DNA of 64,000 nucleotides, from assembly GCA_017960905.1 (NCBI GenBank), contig JAGCYH010000041.1, positions 1-64,000 on the forward strand. Direction: 5' to 3'. This document shows, piece by piece, positions 1-8,316 of the stretch. The position numbers and the translations under genes were made by a program. The notes beneath the pieces were generated by a model. That model searched no databases and was not told the origin of the DNA. It saw only the letters and a program-made list of their open reading frames with translations. The stretch comes from Bacteroidales bacterium (GTDB taxonomy: Bacteria; Bacteroidota; Bacteroidia; Bacteroidales; Marinilabiliaceae). Numbering within the stretch: position 1 is the stretch's first letter; each line of letters starts with the position of its first letter.

Positions 1-414
1 TGGCAGACGTGGTCGTGGGCTCGGCTGCAGGCAAAGACTGGAAAATCAGACGTTTATCTCTACTATTTCGACCAGCACCCCAACACCCCCAACCCCGATG
101 CGGGCTCGCCGCACGGCCAGGATGTGGGCTTTGTGTTCCAGCATTTGGACGGCAACAACTCGTCAGAGTCTGACGTGGCGCTCTCGAAGGCGATGGGCGA
201 CTACTGGACCAACTTTGCCAAATACGGCACACCAAACGCCCCCGACTCTAAACTGCCCGAATGGCCGAAATTCACCAACGACAACCCGCGGGCAATGTAC
301 CTGACTGGCCCCACGCCGTTTGTAGGCCCCGTCCCGTCGGAAGACGCGCTCAAAGTGCTCGACCAGTATTTCGCCTGGCGCCGCACAGCAGAAGGCAAAG
401 AGTGGGCTAAATGA
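1..414 (+). CDS. Carboxylesterase type B, C-terminal part (5' end outside window)
   Basis: The frame is open from base 1 to the stop at 412-414, so the start lies upstream of the window. The 137 visible residues look like the end of a para-nitrobenzyl-esterase/carboxylesterase type B. The stretch SPHGQDVGFVF fits the catalytic His region (usually G-x-x-H-x-x-D/E-hydrophobic-x-F). It is followed by the family's late helix with DYWTNFAKYGTPN (W-x-x-F-A-x-x-G-x-P-N) and a final W-P-x-F region. The nucleophile elbow and the signal peptide would be off the window. The stop overlaps the ATG at 411 of the next ORF in ATGA fashion. A secreted esterase acting on plant or dietary esters is an inference, consistent with the esterase at 1459-3771. 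Confidence 0.85.
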   Translation, partial: WQTWSWARLQAKTGKSDVYLYYFDQHPNTPNPDAGSPHGQDVGFVFQHLDGNNSSESDVALSKAMGDYWTNFAKYGTPNAPDSKLPEWPKFTNDNPRAMYLTGPTPFVGPVPSEDALKVLDQYFAWRRTAEGKEWAK

Positions 415-437
415 TTGTTCTGACAGACACACTTCGA

Positions 438-1421
438 ATGGAAGACAAAAACAACATAGCAATTTATCAGGATGCCGAAGGGGCGTTGAATGTATCGGTG
501 CGCTTTGCCGAAGACGATATTTGGCTGACACAAAAGCAATTGGCCGAAATATATTCCACAACGCAACAGAATATCAGTCTGCATATCGACAACATTTATA
601 AAGATGGTGAACTGCCAGCCGAACGAACTCACAAGGATTTCTTGTTAGTTCAAAAAGAAGGGCAACGGAATGTCAAGAGGCAGGTTGTCCATTACAATCT
701 CGATATGGTTATCGCGTTGGGTTACAGGGTACAATCGTCAGCGGCGACGCGTTTCCGCCAATGGGCCACCGACAGGCTTCACGAGTACATACAAAAAGGA
801 TTCGCCCTGAACGATGAGCGGTTGAAACAAGGCGGCAACCGATATTTCAAAGAGTTGCTGCAGCGCATTCGCGACATTCGTTCGTCAGAGCGGAATTTCT
901 ATCAGCAGGTGACCGATATTTATGCCACAAGTATCGATTACGACCCGCGAAGCCAGACAACTCGCGAATTCTTCTCAACCGTTCAGAACAAACTGCATTA
1001 CGCAGTGCACGAGCACACTGCCGCCGAGTTGATATACGAGCGTGTTGACCACGAAAAGCCATACGTGGGTATGACCAATTTCAAAGGAAACTACGTGACA
1101 AAAGATGATGTGAAAATCGCCAAAAACTATTTGTCAGAGATTGAACTTCAGCGGCTGAATCTTTTGGTTTCGGGATTCTTGGACTTTGCTGAACTGCAAG
1201 CACTTGACGAACACCCGATGACAATGCGAAATTGGGTTGAATCGTTGGATAACCAGATAGTTGCCAGTCGGCGTCAACTGCTTGAAGGAAATGGCAATAT
1301 CAGCCACGAGCAGGCTATGCAGAAAGCCGAAAAAGAATATGCCGAATACCGCAAATTGGAATTAAGCCGAATGAAGAGCGATTACGACATTTTTCTTGAT
1401 GAAACAAAAAAAATCAAATGA
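438..1421 (+). CDS. RhuM-family protein
   Basis: About 327 residues from the ATG at 438; an upstream in-frame ATG at 411 overlaps the esterase stop and would add nine residues. I prefer 438 because the family core begins at once (NNIAIYQ, then DDIWLTQKQLAEIY and TTQQNISLHIDNI). This is the RhuM (virulence protein, PF13310 type) signature: a winged-helix-like N-terminal part with W-L-T-Q, then VVHYNLDMVIALGYRVQS, which matches the conserved YNLD-x-I-I-x-x-G-Y-R-V. The C-terminal half is charged and helical (EKEYAEYRKLELSR). RhuM was named in a Salmonella pathogenicity island and the family is common on mobile elements. Its biochemical role is unknown, so only the family is called. No toxin or methylase partner is adjacent. 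Confidence 0.85.
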   Translation: MEDKNNIAIYQDAEGALNVSVRFAEDDIWLTQKQLAEIYSTTQQNISLHIDNIYKDGELPAERTHKDFLLVQKEGQRNVKRQVVHYNLDMVIALGYRVQSSAATRFRQWATDRLHEYIQKGFALNDERLKQGGNRYFKELLQRIRDIRSSERNFYQQVTDIYATSIDYDPRSQTTREFFSTVQNKLHYAVHEHTAAELIYERVDHEKPYVGMTNFKGNYVTKDDVKIAKNYLSEIELQRLNLLVSGFLDFAELQALDEHPMTMRNWVESLDNQIVASRRQLLEGNGNISHEQAMQKAEKEYAEYRKLELSRMKSDYDIFLDETKKIK

Positions 1422-1458
1422 GAGAGTTATTATATAACAACTATAAACACAAATAATT

Positions 1459-3771
1459 ATGAACATTTTTCAGAAAAAATCGGCTTTAATGCTGGCCATT
1501 GGCGCGCTGGCATTGCAAGCCACGGCGCAACCTGGTGGCGGAATGTTCCAGCAGGTGAAATCGCCCGTTGTCAATGATGACAACACCGTAACATTCAACT
1601 ATCAGAACCGCAACGCTAAAGAAGTGAAGGTCTGGACGCAGTTTGGCGGCGACGCCGTGATGACCAAAGGCGAGAACGGCCTGTGGACAGCTACCGTCGG
1701 CCCTGCCGCCCCCGACATCTACCCCTACCACTACACCGTTGACGGCATTAGCGTGATGGACCCGCAGTGCGCCGATTGGTTCCCAAACGAGACCTTCAAA
1801 AACAGCCTGCTCGATATGCGCGGCGACGGCAATCTGATTCATGCGCTGAAAGACGTGCCCCACGGCAGCGTTGACTACTTGAACTATTGGTCGCCCGAGT
1901 TGGGGATATTTATTCCTGTAATCGTCTATACACCACCGTTTTACGACAAGAATCCGAGCAAATCGTACCCTGTGATGTACCTTATTAGCGGCACCACCGA
2001 CACCGAAGAAGTCTATTTCAAGGTGGGCAAAATGAACCTGATTCTCGACAACCTGATTGCCGAAGGCAAGGCCAAAGAGATGATTCTTGTTCTGCCCTAC
2101 GGCAACCCCACTCTGCTCAAAACCGAGCGCCAGCCAGCACCGCAGGGCGGCGGAATGGGCGGTTTCGGTATGTTCGGCGGCTACAATTTCAACAAGGATT
2201 TTGTTGAAGTGCTGATGCCGTTCATTGAGAAGAACTACCGCACCATTAACGATGCCGACCATCGTGGAATCGGCGGATTCTCGCGCGGCGGAAACCAAGG
2301 TCTGTCAATCGGTCTGGCTAATCTCGACAAGTTCTCGTATCTGTGCTCTTACAGCTCGTTCACGCAGATTCGTCCGGGTCAGTTCGACGATGCTGCTGCT
2401 GTAAACGCCAAAATCCACCTTTTCTGGTCGGGAATCGGCACTGATGACTTCCTTTACGGAAACTCAAAGGACCTGATGAACCTGCTCGACAAAAACGGTA
2501 TCAAGAACATAAAGGAATTCACTTACGACAAGTTCGGACACACTTGGATGAATGCCCGCTACTGGCTCGACAAGTCGTTCCGCCTGTTGTTCCAAGACCA
2601 GAAAGTGATTGACGCAGAGAAAGGTATGAGCCTTGAAGAAGCCGAGAAAGTGCGTCAGGCTTCGGCCGCTGGCGGTGAAGAGTCGCGCCTTACCCCCGCT
2701 CTGATGGCCAATCTGTTTCCTGCTGGCGTTAAATCGCCAGAGTACAACCCCGACGGCACCGTAACGTTCCGCTGCCTGGCCCCCAACGCCGAGAAAGTTG
2801 AGTTGGAATGCCAGATGTTCAACGGCACAAAACCGATGGAAAAGAACGATAAGGGTGTTTGGTCAATCACAGTAAAACCCGATGTACCAGACATTTATCC
2901 GTATGCATTCCAAATCGATGGCACACAAGTTGCCGACCCCAACAATATGCATATGTTCCCCAACGAAGGCTTCAAATACAGCCTTGTCGATGTTCGTGGC
3001 GAAGCACCTTCAGTGCAGGATATTCAGGATGTGCCGCACGGTAAGGTTTCGTATCGCTACTACAACTCGAAAACCTGCGGAATTGAGCGTCCGTTATGCG
3101 TTTACACGCCTGCAGGTTACGAGCCTAACGGCAAGGAGAAACTACCCGTGCTTTATCTTATCCACGGTATGACCGACACCTACGAGACTTGGTTTAAAGT
3201 TGGCCAGATGAACAATATTCTCGACAATCTGATTGCCAAAGGCGAAGCCAAACGAATGATAGTTGTGATGCCATACGCCAATCCTTACCCCGAGATGATT
3301 GCCCAAGGCAAGGCGCAGGCCTATAACGCAATGGATACCAAACTGACTACCAGCGAGTTCATTGACGAAGTTGTGCCGTTTATCGAAGCCAACTACAACG
3401 TTCTCACCGATGCTGACAACCGCGCCATTGCAGGCTTCTCGTTAGGCGGACGCCAGACTTTGGCCGCAGGCTTCGGCAATCCCGACAAGTTCCACTATGT
3501 GGCCGCTTTTGCCCCAGCAATCTTCGGCAACGAGTATGAGACCAACTTCCAGAACGGCACCTACGCCCCCATTGCCGACCTTCAGAAAAAACTGAAATTT
3601 ATGTTCCTGGGCACTGGCACCGAAGATTTCCTGATTCAGGCTTCGCGCGGCCTTGACAAATACCTGACCGACCAGAACCTGAAGCATACCTTCTACAACC
3701 CAGGCGGCGGCCACACCTGGATGAACTGCCGCGACTACCTTGAACTGACCGCTAAAGAATTGTTCAAGTAG
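1459..3771 (+). CDS. Secreted tandem esterase, two (E-set + esterase D) modules
   Basis: 770 residues with a signal peptide (residues 1-23, ending LQATAQ). It contains two copies of the same module: an immunoglobulin-like E-set/CBM48-type domain (about 30-130 and 415-510) followed by an esterase-D/feruloyl-esterase-like alpha/beta hydrolase (about 140-385 and 520-770). The nucleophile elbows are GGFSRGG in module 1 and AGFSLGG in module 2; the catalytic His motifs are FGHTWMNAR and GGHTWMNCR. Both modules keep Ser and His, so both may be active. Homologous Bacteroidetes enzymes remove feruloyl or acetyl groups from xylan; that specificity is inferred. Module 1 has a Gly/Met-rich insert (GGGMGGFGMFGG) not found in module 2. 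The gene stands alone, with a bidirectional terminator downstream. Confidence 0.88.
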   Translation: MNIFQKKSALMLAIGALALQATAQPGGGMFQQVKSPVVNDDNTVTFNYQNRNAKEVKVWTQFGGDAVMTKGENGLWTATVGPAAPDIYPYHYTVDGISVMDPQCADWFPNETFKNSLLDMRGDGNLIHALKDVPHGSVDYLNYWSPELGIFIPVIVYTPPFYDKNPSKSYPVMYLISGTTDTEEVYFKVGKMNLILDNLIAEGKAKEMILVLPYGNPTLLKTERQPAPQGGGMGGFGMFGGYNFNKDFVEVLMPFIEKNYRTINDADHRGIGGFSRGGNQGLSIGLANLDKFSYLCSYSSFTQIRPGQFDDAAAVNAKIHLFWSGIGTDDFLYGNSKDLMNLLDKNGIKNIKEFTYDKFGHTWMNARYWLDKSFRLLFQDQKVIDAEKGMSLEEAEKVRQASAAGGEESRLTPALMANLFPAGVKSPEYNPDGTVTFRCLAPNAEKVELECQMFNGTKPMEKNDKGVWSITVKPDVPDIYPYAFQIDGTQVADPNNMHMFPNEGFKYSLVDVRGEAPSVQDIQDVPHGKVSYRYYNSKTCGIERPLCVYTPAGYEPNGKEKLPVLYLIHGMTDTYETWFKVGQMNNILDNLIAKGEAKRMIVVMPYANPYPEMIAQGKAQAYNAMDTKLTTSEFIDEVVPFIEANYNVLTDADNRAIAGFSLGGRQTLAAGFGNPDKFHYVAAFAPAIFGNEYETNFQNGTYAPIADLQKKLKFMFLGTGTEDFLIQASRGLDKYLTDQNLKHTFYNPGGGHTWMNCRDYLELTAKELFK

Positions 3772-3827
3772 AGAGTAAAGATTAGAGAGTAAAGTGTAAT
3801 GTGTAGAGACGCACGGTCGTGCGTCTC
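3771..3827. repeat. Short direct repeat plus inverted repeat between convergent genes
   Basis: The 10-mer GAGAGTAAAG occurs at 3771-3780 and 3785-3794 (14-bp period). It is followed by an inverted repeat with arms GAGACGCACG (3806-3815) and CGTGCGTCTC (3818-3827). I recall the GTAGAGACGCACG..CGTGCGTCTC form as a recurrent intergenic, REP-like element in many bacterial genomes. No function is assigned. Confidence 0.6.
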
Positions 3828-3850
3828 GTCTTTACGATGATAAATAAAAA

Positions 3851-3885
3851 AAGCCTTCGGCGCTAAAGCGCCGAAGGCTTTTTTA
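3851..3885. terminator. Bidirectional rho-independent terminator
   Basis: Near-perfect hairpin with arms AGCCTTCGGCGC and GCGCCGAAGGCT around a TAAA loop, with an A-run on the left and a T-run on the right. It can therefore stop transcription from both the esterase (plus) and hipA (minus), which converge here. Confidence 0.85.
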
Positions 3886-3888
3886 TTT

Positions 3889-5193
3889 TCAGATATTCAG
3901 CAAGAAAGTTCTCCCGATAGCATCAATATGCTCTGTCCTTACTCCGCAGTCTTTAGCTATATCGGGCCAAGAGGCAACAGAAGAACGAATCTCCTCAACG
4001 ATGTGATTGGCATCTCGTATGCCTATGTTTTGTGCCACAGCCAACAAATCATCACGCGTGAAGTCGTCTGTCTTGCTGTTGAGAGAAAGTTGATGGCAGC
4101 TTGTCCATCGTCCGGCAGGATTGTAAGAGTAACATAAGTCATAAGCCGGAGCAAACGACCATTGCCCTTTCTTGTCCATTAGGAATGAAAAATTCTTGGT
4201 ATGGTCATCGTGGTTGCGTGCTACGACATTGAACACCATTCGGCGATACAACTGTTCGAAATCTTTATAGTTCAACCCAAGTCGGCGCAATACTCCAAAC
4301 AACTCTTCGTATGAATGGCGCGCATCTCTGTCCAAATGGGCAATACCAGCGGCCGTCTGCATGTGTATCTTCTCTCCTGACAGTGTTCTGTCAAAACGGC
4401 GAGTCATGAAGTGGTGGCTGTTGCCTTCAGGCAACAGACGACACTCCGACATCGCAATACCGCAAGCAGTAGCCATCTTGTAGTATGCATATTCTATGTT
4501 TCCGATGCCTTGCGGATTATCGGTTATTTCGTTGTGCTCACTATATGTGCCACCGTCGAACTTCAACAGCCAATACGAAAAGCCTTCGGGCGCAAAAACC
4601 TGGCCCGAACGCACTTCACCGGTTGTTTCGTTGTATGCAATAATTGCTTTGGGTTTTGCACCGCCAGCCGACGTCCCGACTTTAAGGATATCAAGAATCG
4701 ACTTATCATTCTGCCGAATCATTTCCTGAAATCTGCTACGTTCCTTGAATATCGATTCAGACAATGCCATCAGCTCACGAATGTAAATTTCTGTTGATTC
4801 GTTTACACCTTCCACATTGGCAGCGGGTATAAACTCCAAGGCTCCCATAGCTCGCTTACCAACGTAGCACAGACGATCAAGCGGAGTAATCATATTCTCC
4901 GTCTTACCTTGCTGGGCAAACCATTCTGTAATGAGCTGGCTACCAAACTTATCGGGCAGAGAATCGGCTATCAAACCGGGAAGGCCGCTAAAACACTTCG
5001 TTCCCGCATTCGTCGGGAACGAGACGACGCCACGCGTTCTTGTTAATGGCATCATCAGTGGTGCAATGTCTAATCCTGACCTTCGGAAGCCTTCGTCGAA
5101 CTGGAAATCAGCATAACCTCTTTCTTCATTCCACGACATAGCTCCCACAAGGTTTCCCCACAGATATATCTGTACTACTGGTATTTCTTCCAT
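3889..5193 (-). CDS. hipA: HipA-family serine/threonine kinase toxin
   Basis: 434 residues, the usual length for full-size HipA. The N-terminal HipA subdomain (about 1-110) is followed by the kinase fold. Visible motifs are the nucleotide loop VGTSAGGAKPK (172-182), the catalytic loop RNHDDHTKN (326-334; D330 is the likely catalytic base) and the metal-binding AYDLC (D352). In characterised HipA proteins the kinase phosphorylates a target such as glutamyl-tRNA synthetase and stops growth. The gene lies 3 bp downstream of its small XRE partner on the same strand, the standard HipBA arrangement in which HipB binds HipA and represses the operon. All key residues are present, so it should be active. 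The exact substrate cannot be read from the sequence. Confidence 0.93.
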   Translation of the reverse strand: MEEIPVVQIYLWGNLVGAMSWNEERGYADFQFDEGFRRSGLDIAPLMMPLTRTRGVVSFPTNAGTKCFSGLPGLIADSLPDKFGSQLITEWFAQQGKTENMITPLDRLCYVGKRAMGALEFIPAANVEGVNESTEIYIRELMALSESIFKERSRFQEMIRQNDKSILDILKVGTSAGGAKPKAIIAYNETTGEVRSGQVFAPEGFSYWLLKFDGGTYSEHNEITDNPQGIGNIEYAYYKMATACGIAMSECRLLPEGNSHHFMTRRFDRTLSGEKIHMQTAAGIAHLDRDARHSYEELFGVLRRLGLNYKDFEQLYRRMVFNVVARNHDDHTKNFSFLMDKKGQWSFAPAYDLCYSYNPAGRWTSCHQLSLNSKTDDFTRDDLLAVAQNIGIRDANHIVEEIRSSVASWPDIAKDCGVRTEHIDAIGRTFLLNI

Positions 5194-5196
5194 TTT

Positions 5197-5499
5197 TTAC
5201 TCCTTTTTAGTCCTTACACGTTTTACTTGTTTTCCCTGCATTTTCAATAGTTCAAATGGCGAGGGCTTTTGATCTGGAACAAGCATCTCGAGGTTCTCAA
5301 GCAAACCAAGAGTTCTTATAACGCTGATAAGTAGCGAAAGCGTGACTGATTGCCCTTTTTCAATCTTGGCGATGGTACTTACACCAACACCAGACTCGTC
5401 GGCCAGCTCTTGTTGCTTCATCTCTCTTGAAATGCGATAGGCTTTAAGCCTCGCGCCTATTCTTTTCAGTATGGCTGTATCGCTGAGTTCTGTCCACAT
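5197..5499 (-). CDS. hipB: HipB-like XRE-family antitoxin/repressor
   Basis: 100 residues with a helix-turn-helix of the XRE/Cro type at about residues 15-65 (KQQELADESGVGVSTIAKIEKG). The C-terminal tail is basic. It sits directly upstream of hipA with a 3-bp gap, so the pair is co-transcribed. The expected role is to neutralise HipA and to autoregulate the operon. The -7 element at 5525-5532 and the long palindrome at 5569-5612 lie just upstream and are natural targets. Confidence 0.9.
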   Translation of the reverse strand: MWTELSDTAILKRIGARLKAYRISREMKQQELADESGVGVSTIAKIEKGQSVTLSLLISVIRTLGLLENLEMLVPDQKPSPFELLKMQGKQVKRVRTKKE

Positions 5500-5524
5500 A
5501 TTAATCGTCTTTTTTTTATGACTG

Positions 5525-5554
5525 CAAAAGTATAAATAAATATTGCAAATACAA
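5525..5554 (-). promoter_or_regulatory. hipBA promoter
   Basis: Minus-strand TACTTTTG (5525-5532) matches the Bacteroidetes -7 consensus TAnnTTTG. A TTG (5552-5554) lies 19 bp upstream, the usual -33 spacing. The -7 element ends 25 bp before the hipB start. Confidence 0.7.
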
Positions 5555-5568
5555 CGATAAAATAATAA

Positions 5569-5612
5569 TATATTATAATAACCATTGCAGTTGCAATGGT
5601 TATTATAATATA
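5569..5612. promoter_or_regulatory. 44-bp perfect inverted repeat, likely HipB operator
   Basis: Two 21-bp arms (5569-5589 and 5592-5612) are exact reverse complements around a 2-bp GT centre; the core is AACCATTGCA-GT-TGCAATGGTT flanked by AT-rich arms. It lies 15 bp upstream of the -33 element of hipBA. An extra TTGCAA half-like word is at 5543-5548. No U-run follows on either strand, so an operator fits better than a terminator. Confidence 0.6.
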
Positions 5613-5613
5613 A

Positions 5614-6505
5614 TTAATTTTCAATTCAGCCTTGACGCTTATCAGTCTAAGCTTGGCAACACAGATGTTCTTCACCTCGTGAGAAGACCCCGACGACGAC
5701 CTTACCGAGAAAAAGAAAGAGAAACAGAAGGAATCAAGCGAGAATAAAGAAAACAATCAAAACAACGAGAACAAAGAGCCTGAGAATCCTTCTGTAGAGA
5801 TTCCGGCCGAAAACGACGTTACAAAATCGTCGGTAACGGGCCACGCTGAAGATATCACTTCGTTCAACGCCAAATTGGTGGGCTACTGCTATTTGGACAA
5901 AATGGCGGAAGAGTATGGCAATGAGTCGATTCCGTACTACGTCTATGATTTCGAGATTGCTTACGCCGACTGCTCTTCGAAAGTGATAAAGGAATTCCAC
6001 TCGAAGTGGACCGACAAACTCGACCGCAACACCGGACAATACACTGTAGAGCTGGCTTCGCTCTACCCAGGCACAACCTTCTCGTACCGAAGCTACGCTC
6101 AGGCGTTCGACGATAACAACAAACCAGTGTTCAAGTCGTACGGCGATCCAAAGGAGTTTACCACCAAAGAGGCTAAACTGACCGTCGACTTAACAAAACT
6201 CACGTGGGGAACGGTGAAACTGGCCGTCAAGGGCGAATTCACTGCGTCCGACACCGTTACACAGCACGTGTCGGTTTACTATTCAGAATACAAACACCAT
6301 CTCGAAGACTTAGACAGTATATTCACTTTCAGCGAACACTACGACATTGTTCTCGATGGCAAAAACACACCCGTAGAGGTTTCAACTTCTCAATGCGATC
6401 CATCGAAAACTTATTATGTACGAGCCTTATACACCGACGTCAACGGCGAGTGGATGCCCGACGGTGGAAGATGGTACGAGAAAGACCAGCTGAAACTTCT
6501 GGCTC
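5614..6505 (+). pseudogene. Broken lipoprotein gene (fibronectin-like domains), 5' and 3' truncated
   Basis: One frame reads as a lipoprotein leader (LTLISLSLATQMFFTS), then a stop at 5680-5682 exactly where the lipobox Cys should be (TGA for TGC). An acidic, Asn/Lys-rich linker (EDPDDDLTEKKKEKQ) follows, then about 200 residues of beta-sandwich sequence with SLYPGTTFSYRSYAQAF and DPSKTYYVRALY, the tyrosine-corner pattern of fibronectin-type repeats. No start codon remains: the frame runs back into the hipBA palindrome. At the 3' end the frame passes into the antisense of the neighbouring surface-protein gene (stop near 6568-6570), giving an unrelated Leu-rich tail. Three lesions (no start, a stop, no proper end) make a non-functional remnant likely. 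A sequencing error could explain the stop but not the missing ends. Confidence 0.6.
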
Positions 6506-7684
6506 TTATAAAACCACTTTTGTTACTTTGCCACCCACTTTCACAACGTATATTCCGCCCTCGGCGGTAGCAATCACCACACGCGTTTGGGGCTTTTCGT
6601 GCGCTACAAGAGCGCCTTGCGCATTATAGACAAACACCTCATTATCAGCATTCTCAATGATTATATTTTTGCCTTTGGCAAAAATATTCACTTCTTGTGA
6701 TGACGTTTCAGAAAGAGTTGTATACGAATAATTCATATCTACTGGGTAACCACCCCACTTATCAGAAGAATAACTCGGAGTAACACTTACAGCACTTAAA
6801 TTATCCACAGCTCCCATTGCATCTTCGCCAAATGAGGGTTCATTTTGACCGGCGTAGCTAAGCGATTCGATACCCGTACAACCGGCAAAGGCATAATCGC
6901 CAATGCTTCCAACGGCGCCTTGAATAACCACCGATGTTATACTTTCGCAACAAACAAAGGCACAATCACCAATACTCGTAACGCTTTCGGGTATAACCAA
7001 TTGAGTAACCTTTGAGTTACCGATATACAATTGTTTGGCAAAATATAAAGGATTTGCTAACGCATCGCCAAACGATATAGCGCACAAACTTTCAACACTT
7101 GCAAATTCGGCTTTTTTCAGTCCGCTGCAGTCCTCGAATGCATTGTCGCCAATGCTTGTGACGCTTGCGGGAATAGATATTGAAGAGAGACTGCTGCAAT
7201 CTTCGAACGCAAAGTTGCCAATGCTTGTCAGTTGAGAATTCTCAGCAAAAGCAACCGACGTGAGTCCGCTGCACGTAGTGAACGCAGAGGTGCCAATGCT
7301 AGTAACACTCGCTGGGATAGTTATCGAAGTGAGTCCGCTGCACATATAGAACACATTGTTGCCAATGCTTGTAACTCCTTCAGGAATTGTGATTGACGTA
7401 ATATTACTGCAACCGCCAAAACCAAAAGTAGCTATTGTAGTAACTTTATAGCCTTCAACTTCGGACGGGATAGTGATATTACCACTTAATGAATTATTGA
7501 CTGCTTCAATTGATACTTCATTTTCGCTTATAACATTACACCGGAAATCGCCTGATAGGAATGATTTTCCTACCAGGGCCATCACTGGAAAAGGGAATAG
7601 CGTTAGAAAAACAGCGATAGCTTTTATAAAGTTAAGCCGGTACCACTGAATGCGTGGTTTAAAAATATGGAATGAACGCTTCAT
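6506..7684 (-). CDS. BspA-like leucine-rich-repeat surface protein
   Basis: 392 residues. An N-terminal hydrophobic segment (about 18-38) acts as a signal sequence after a basic stretch. It is followed by BspA/TpLRR-type repeats of about 23 residues with the pattern S-I-x-I-P-x-x-V-T-S-I-G-x-x-A-F-x-x-C-S-G-L-T (about residues 75-290). The last 60 residues (KGKNIIIENADNEVFVYNAQ ... GGIYVVKVGGKVTKVVL) look like a T9SS type A sorting domain, so export across the outer membrane and surface attachment or release are expected. The BspA family includes adhesins; a ligand cannot be inferred. It overlaps the end of the broken lipoprotein gene on the other strand. Confidence 0.88.
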   Translation of the reverse strand: MKRSFHIFKPRIQWYRLNFIKAIAVFLTLFPFPVMALVGKSFLSGDFRCNVISENEVSIEAVNNSLSGNITIPSEVEGYKVTTIATFGFGGCSNITSITIPEGVTSIGNNVFYMCSGLTSITIPASVTSIGTSAFTTCSGLTSVAFAENSQLTSIGNFAFEDCSSLSSISIPASVTSIGDNAFEDCSGLKKAEFASVESLCAISFGDALANPLYFAKQLYIGNSKVTQLVIPESVTSIGDCAFVCCESITSVVIQGAVGSIGDYAFAGCTGIESLSYAGQNEPSFGEDAMGAVDNLSAVSVTPSYSSDKWGGYPVDMNYSYTTLSETSSQEVNIFAKGKNIIIENADNEVFVYNAQGALVAHEKPQTRVVIATAEGGIYVVKVGGKVTKVVL

Positions 7685-7786
7685 AAATATTTGTTTTATT
7701 GATTATTATTTGGCGTAAAGATAGATATAATTGTACAAAAGGCTACAAAAAACTTATATTTTTTGTGCTTTGGCGCACAAAAACGC

Positions 7787-7821
7787 ACAAAAAAAGAGCT
7801 TCACTCTGTGAGTGAAGCTCT
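7787..7821 (-). terminator. Terminator of tRNA-Asn
   Basis: Hairpin arms AGAGCTTCACT (7795-7805) and AGTGAAGCTCT (7811-7821). The plus-strand A-run just left of it gives a U-run for minus-strand transcripts, directly after the tRNA. Confidence 0.75.
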
Positions 7822-7823
7822 CG

Positions 7824-7897
7824 CTCTTCAAGTAGGACTTGAACCTACGACCCCCTGATTAACAGTCAGGTGCTCTAACCAACTGAGCTATTGAAGA
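7824..7897 (-). tRNA. tRNA-Asn (GUU)
   Basis: On the minus strand the 7-bp acceptor stem TCTTCAA/TTGAAGA closes a cloverleaf with D-loop AGCTCAGTTGGTTAGAGC, anticodon arm CTGACTGTTAATCAG (anticodon GTT at 7861-7863) and T-arm GTAGGTTCAAGTCCTAC. The discriminator is G (7824). CCA is not encoded. Confidence 0.95.
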
Positions 7898-7922
7898 AGG
7901 TTTGCAATTCTGAATTGCGGTG

Positions 7923-7930
7923 CAAAGGTA
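7923..7930 (-). promoter_or_regulatory. -7 element of tRNA-Asn
   Basis: Minus-strand TACCTTTG, a perfect TAnnTTTG, 26 bp upstream of the tRNA 5' end. Confidence 0.65.
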
Positions 7931-8015
7931 CGGTGTTTTTTTTATTCTGCAATATTTTTTTCAAAAAAATTCTGCTTTTTCGGCAAAAAAAGTCGTTTTT
8001 TCTTGACTCTCTCCC

Positions 8016-8306
8016 CTACTTCACCTCTTCGAAGTCGACATACTCGCCGCCCAATTCGTCGGAAAGGTTCGTTTTTTCCTTTTGTTTGCCTTTGGCGAAC
8101 TGAATAGTAACATCGCCCTCGTTGGTGGATTGTTGGCCGTTATTTTGGCCGAATTCCTGGCCAAAATTGCCGAACTGCTCGCTCATGCGTTTGTTGGCTT
8201 GTTTTATCATACGCTTTATTATCAGCGGCATAAGCAACCGCATAAGCAACCGTATGATGTAGAATACGAGGATAAATATCAGTATTGTTCCAAAAAACTT
8301 TTCCAT
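8016..8306 (-). CDS. DUF4834-family small membrane protein
   Basis: 96 residues. One N-terminal transmembrane helix (about 4-30, FGTILIFILVFYIIRLL) is followed by a basic stretch (KRMIKQANKRM), a Gln/Asn/Gly-rich linker and an acidic end (LGGEYVDFEEVK). This layout matches the small DUF4834 family that I know from Bacteroidetes. Its role is unknown. It is the last gene of a four-gene operon, 10 bp after ispH. Confidence 0.8.
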   Translation of the reverse strand: MEKFFGTILIFILVFYIIRLLMRLLMPLIIKRMIKQANKRMSEQFGNFGQEFGQNNGQQSTNEGDVTIQFAKGKQKEKTNLSDELGGEYVDFEEVK

Positions 8307-8316
8307 CTTTGCCTGT

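Noticed and set aside
1486..2298. 270-codon minus-strand ORF inside the tandem esterase
   Set aside because: No recognisable features and the sense strand encodes the esterase.
5680..5682. TGA as a selenocysteine codon in the lipobox
   Set aside because: No sign of a selenoprotein context; the gene also lacks a start and an end, so a nonsense mutation is simpler.
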